NCBI GenBank assembly: GCA_964573795.1
Contig: CAZNMF010000080.1
Span: 1 to 7,039, forward strand
Direction: 5' to 3'
DNA length: 7,039 nt
Source of the DNA: CAZNMF01 sp964573795
GTDB taxonomy: Bacteria; Acidobacteriota; Vicinamibacteria; Vicinamibacterales; SCN-69-37
This document shows positions 5,241 to 7,039 of this stretch, in pieces. The notes beneath the pieces were generated by a model, which saw only the letters and a program-made list of their open reading frames with translations, did not search any database and was not told where the DNA came from. Each line of letters begins with the position of its first letter. Position 1 is the stretch's first letter. The translations under genes were made by a program, and so were the position numbers.

Positions 5241-6745
5241 CGCGCAGCGCGGCTGAACGGCGACGTCGACCCGTCGGGGGACGTCGCAGTCGCCGTGATC
5301 GACGCGGGGCGCGACGCCGCACCCGCGTCCTCGATCGTCAACGTGAAGACTCCGGTGCCGGCTGCGTCCGTATGGACGTCGCCGTCGCCGAGAAAGCGTT
5401 CGCCTTCGGCCGCGCCGGCTCGTGCGTTGCCGAAGATCTCAATCAGATACCGGCTCGTCGGCGCGCCCGTGACGCGCCCCTCCACGACGAGTCGCGTGCC
5501 GCTCCATCGCACCGCGGTGATCGTCGGGGCCGCGAGGCCGTCGTTCGGCATCGGCTGGCAGCTCGGGGCCTCGTGCGGGCAGATGTGCTGCAGCGTCGCG
5601 GGATTCGGCGTGACGCCGCCCCCGCGCGATCCCACGTACTCCGCGTGCTCGCCGCCTGGAAGCCCGAACACGATCCCGCCTTTGACGATCTGCGGATCGC
5701 AGCTGCCGCCCGCTTCGCAGCGCGCGATCGCCTTGCCGTTGTCGACGATCGCGTTGCGCGTCACGCGCACGATCGTCGACGACGCGGCCGGCCGTACCGC
5801 GACGCCGACGGCGTTGCCCGTGATCGTGTTGCCGTCGATCACGTTGCCCACACCCGTGAGGCTGAGCCCGAACGTGTTGTTCGTGAACGTATTGCCCGTG
5901 ATGTAGTTCCGATCGCCCCAGTTGATCTGCAGGCCGTCCGAATAGCCCTCGAAGCGGTTGTGCGCGACGACGTTGTCGTTGCCGCGCAGGATCTCGATGC
6001 CCTGCGACGGCTCGGGGTTGGCTGAGGTCGATCGAAAGACGTTGTCCGCGACGAGGTTGAACGCGGCGCCGCGCGTCAGCTCGAGGCCGTCGCCGTTGTC
6101 GAGAAAGTCGTTCCGCACGATGCGGTTGTGCATCGTCGTCGTCGCCGTCGGATTGCCCTGGCCATCGTCGCCCGTCAGCATCACGCCCGCGCCGCCGCGA
6201 TTGGCGACGAGGCGATTGTCGTGAATGACCGCGCCGCTCGTGCGATGGAGCAGGATGCCGATGCAGAAGCGGCGAATCTCGAGCCCGCTGATTTCGACGC
6301 CGGTCGTGTCGACGAAACGCAGGCCGGGACTCGTCGTCGTGCGGACGTTCGTGCCGTACTGGCCGGCCACCGCGCCTGGACACGCCTGCGAGCCGGGCGT
6401 CGTGATGTAGCCGGATCCGTCGATCGCGACGTAGTCGCCGGTCGCCTTCCACGCCGCGCCTTCGATCTGCACCGGCCCCTTGATCGCCGGCAGCTCCGAG
6501 TTCAACGTGATGACGTACGGCGCGCGGCCGATCGGCAGGATCTCGATGCGATAGCGTCCAGGCGACGCGTTGCTCCTCTCGATCGCCCATCGCAACGTGC
6601 CTTCAGCGCCGTCGTCCGCGTACGACGTGACGCGAAGGACGTCCGGCGCTGACGCGCTCGATGACGGCGACTGCGCGTATGCGACCGCCGCAGTGAGAAC
6701 GAGACAGAGCAGGGCCACGCACGTGGCGGCGACGCGGGAGTGCAT
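5237..6745 (-). CDS. Secreted right-handed parallel beta-helix protein (NosD/CSLREA-like)
   Basis: This intact 502-residue protein begins with a signal peptide (MHSRVAATCVALLCLVLTAA, then VAYA before QS; cleavage expected after residue 24). Residues 36-63 (VLRVTSYADDGAEGTLRWAI) form the opening pattern common to secreted beta-helix proteins of the CSLREA type. Residues about 148-336 are beta-helix rungs rich in N and G: GVEISGLEIRRF, GAVIHDNRLVAN, HNRIVRNDFLDNGDGL, NYITGNTFTNNTFGL and NVIDGNTITGNAVGV. Residues about 406-500 form a C-terminal module (APTITAVRWSG, LIEIFGNA, ITATATSPDGSTSPFS) like those closing many such bacterial surface proteins. The substrate is unknown; carbohydrate or surface binding is the usual role. 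The cysteines at 344, 349, 389 and 396 might pair. No Shine-Dalgarno sequence precedes ATG 6745, and a repeat array starts 15 bases upstream, leaving little room for a normal promoter. Confidence 0.9.
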   Translation of the reverse strand: MHSRVAATCVALLCLVLTAAVAYAQSPSSSASAPDVLRVTSYADDGAEGTLRWAIERSNASPGRYRIEILPIGRAPYVITLNSELPAIKGPVQIEGAAWKATGDYVAIDGSGYITTPGSQACPGAVAGQYGTNVRTTTSPGLRFVDTTGVEISGLEIRRFCIGILLHRTSGAVIHDNRLVANRGGAGVMLTGDDGQGNPTATTTMHNRIVRNDFLDNGDGLELTRGAAFNLVADNVFRSTSANPEPSQGIEILRGNDNVVAHNRFEGYSDGLQINWGDRNYITGNTFTNNTFGLSLTGVGNVIDGNTITGNAVGVAVRPAASSTIVRVTRNAIVDNGKAIARCEAGGSCDPQIVKGGIVFGLPGGEHAEYVGSRGGGVTPNPATLQHICPHEAPSCQPMPNDGLAAPTITAVRWSGTRLVVEGRVTGAPTSRYLIEIFGNARAGAAEGERFLGDGDVHTDAAGTGVFTLTIEDAGAASRPASITATATSPDGSTSPFSRAAR

Positions 6746-6760
6746 CGCGGCATTCTAGCG

Positions 6761-6962
6761 GGGGTTCTGGGGTTCCAGGGTTCTGGGGTTCCGGGGTTCG
6801 AGTTCCAGGGTTCGGGTTCCAGGGCTCTGGAGTTCCGCGGGTTCGGGTTCCGCGGTTCTTGCGCGCTCGCAACTCCGACATCTCCGAACCTCAGAACACT
6901 GGAACCTCAGAACCCGAACCTCGGAACCCCAGAACCTCAGAACCCCAGAACCTCAGAACCGC
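6761..6962. repeat. Head-to-head inverted array of GGTTC-type short units
   Basis: Bases 6761-6859 consist of about 13 units of six to ten bases built on GGGTTC plus TG, CA or CG. After a spacer (6860-6884) the sequence is the opposite orientation, about 10 units of GAACC plus TCA, CCA or TCG up to 6962. The two halves are reverse-complement in character and could pair imperfectly into a long hairpin. Similar GGTTC/GAACC arrays are known to me from intergenic regions of acidobacterial genomes; I cannot confirm this here. On the minus strand it lies ten bases after the TonB-like stop codon and 15 bases before the beta-helix ATG, so it might end transcription of the former. Confidence 0.85.
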
Positions 6963-6972
6963 GAATCAATCT

Positions 6973-7039
6973 TCAGCGAAGTCGATAGTCGAACTCCAAT
7001 TGCACGGCCACCGGCACTGGCTTGCCCTTGAGGACGCCC
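6973..7039 (-). CDS. TonB-like protein, C-terminal end only
   Basis: The 22 visible codons read GVLKGKPVPVAVQLEFDYRL and R before TGA at 6973-6975. Acidobacterial and other energy-transducer TonB C-terminal domains commonly end with such a strand: L-x-G-K-P-V-P-V, then V-x-L-E-F-x-Y/F-R-L. The domain contacts the TonB box and plug of outer-membrane receptors. Only the last beta strand is in the window, so the family call rests on this one motif; a stand-alone periplasmic TonB_C protein is equally possible. Confidence 0.65.
   Translation of the reverse strand, partial: GVLKGKPVPVAVQLEFDYRLR

Noticed and set aside
5141..6025. Plus-strand open frame of 294 codons
   Set aside because: It is an Arg/Ala-rich shadow of the beta-helix gene and overlaps the cold shock gene in another frame.
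5439..6590. Minus-strand frame of 383 codons in the beta-helix region
   Set aside because: It is an Arg-rich alternative frame of the real gene, which has a signal peptide and clear beta-helix rungs.
6761..6962. CRISPR array
   Set aside because: Units are only six to ten bases, with no unique spacers of regular length and no cas genes; the orientation flips midway.
6740..6988. Apparent Gly/Phe-repeat protein over the GGTTC array
   Set aside because: The repetitive protein sequence is produced by the DNA repeat itself; there is no ribosome binding site and it covers the end of the TonB-like gene.

Overview
The window is GC-rich bacterial DNA. The gene mix (secreted right-handed beta-helix proteins, a TonB-type C-terminus, a TMTC-like membrane glycosyltransferase, and GGTTC-type intergenic repeats) would fit a soil Acidobacteriota such as the Vicinamibacteria. 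This placement is an inference; there is no marker gene here to prove it. The region is accessory and partly decayed. It holds one cut-off transposase, one nearly complete insertion sequence, one transposase relic, one broken membrane-protein gene and one orphan signal-peptide start.

Layout. Bases 1-164 (minus) are the N-terminus of an IS701-type transposase running off the left edge. Bases 305-2439 (minus) are a secreted beta-helix protein gene split by an IS630-family element at 1351-2361. The element has 26-bp terminal inverted repeats and a TA duplication, and its transposase is encoded in two frames joined at an A8 run. It sits in a CTAG site inside the signal-peptide codons, and removing it with one TA restores a 373-residue reading frame exactly. 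Bases 2546 to about 2965 (plus) are a frameshifted, truncated IS5-type transposase relic with a perfect 16-bp hairpin inside it. Opposite its far end, 2930-3016 (minus) is a good ribosome binding site and signal peptide with no mature protein behind it. Bases 3131-3460 (minus) encode a small protein with two helix-turn-helix segments. Bases 3784-4840 (minus) are a multiply frameshifted TMTC-like membrane glycosyltransferase pseudogene.

Right part. Bases 5040-5240 (plus) encode a cold shock protein. It converges on an intact 502-residue secreted beta-helix protein (5237-6745, minus), and the two stop codons share one CTAG. Bases 6761-6962 are a head-to-head inverted array of GGTTC-type units lying between the beta-helix gene and the C-terminal end of a TonB-like protein (6973-7039, minus, cut by the window edge).

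The genes do not form an evident pathway or operon. I do not see a new defence, biosynthetic or signalling system. The best-supported points of interest are how the IS630 element uses its CTAG target (reversible gene disruption, and a stop codon supplied by the target) and the two unexplained inverted-repeat structures.
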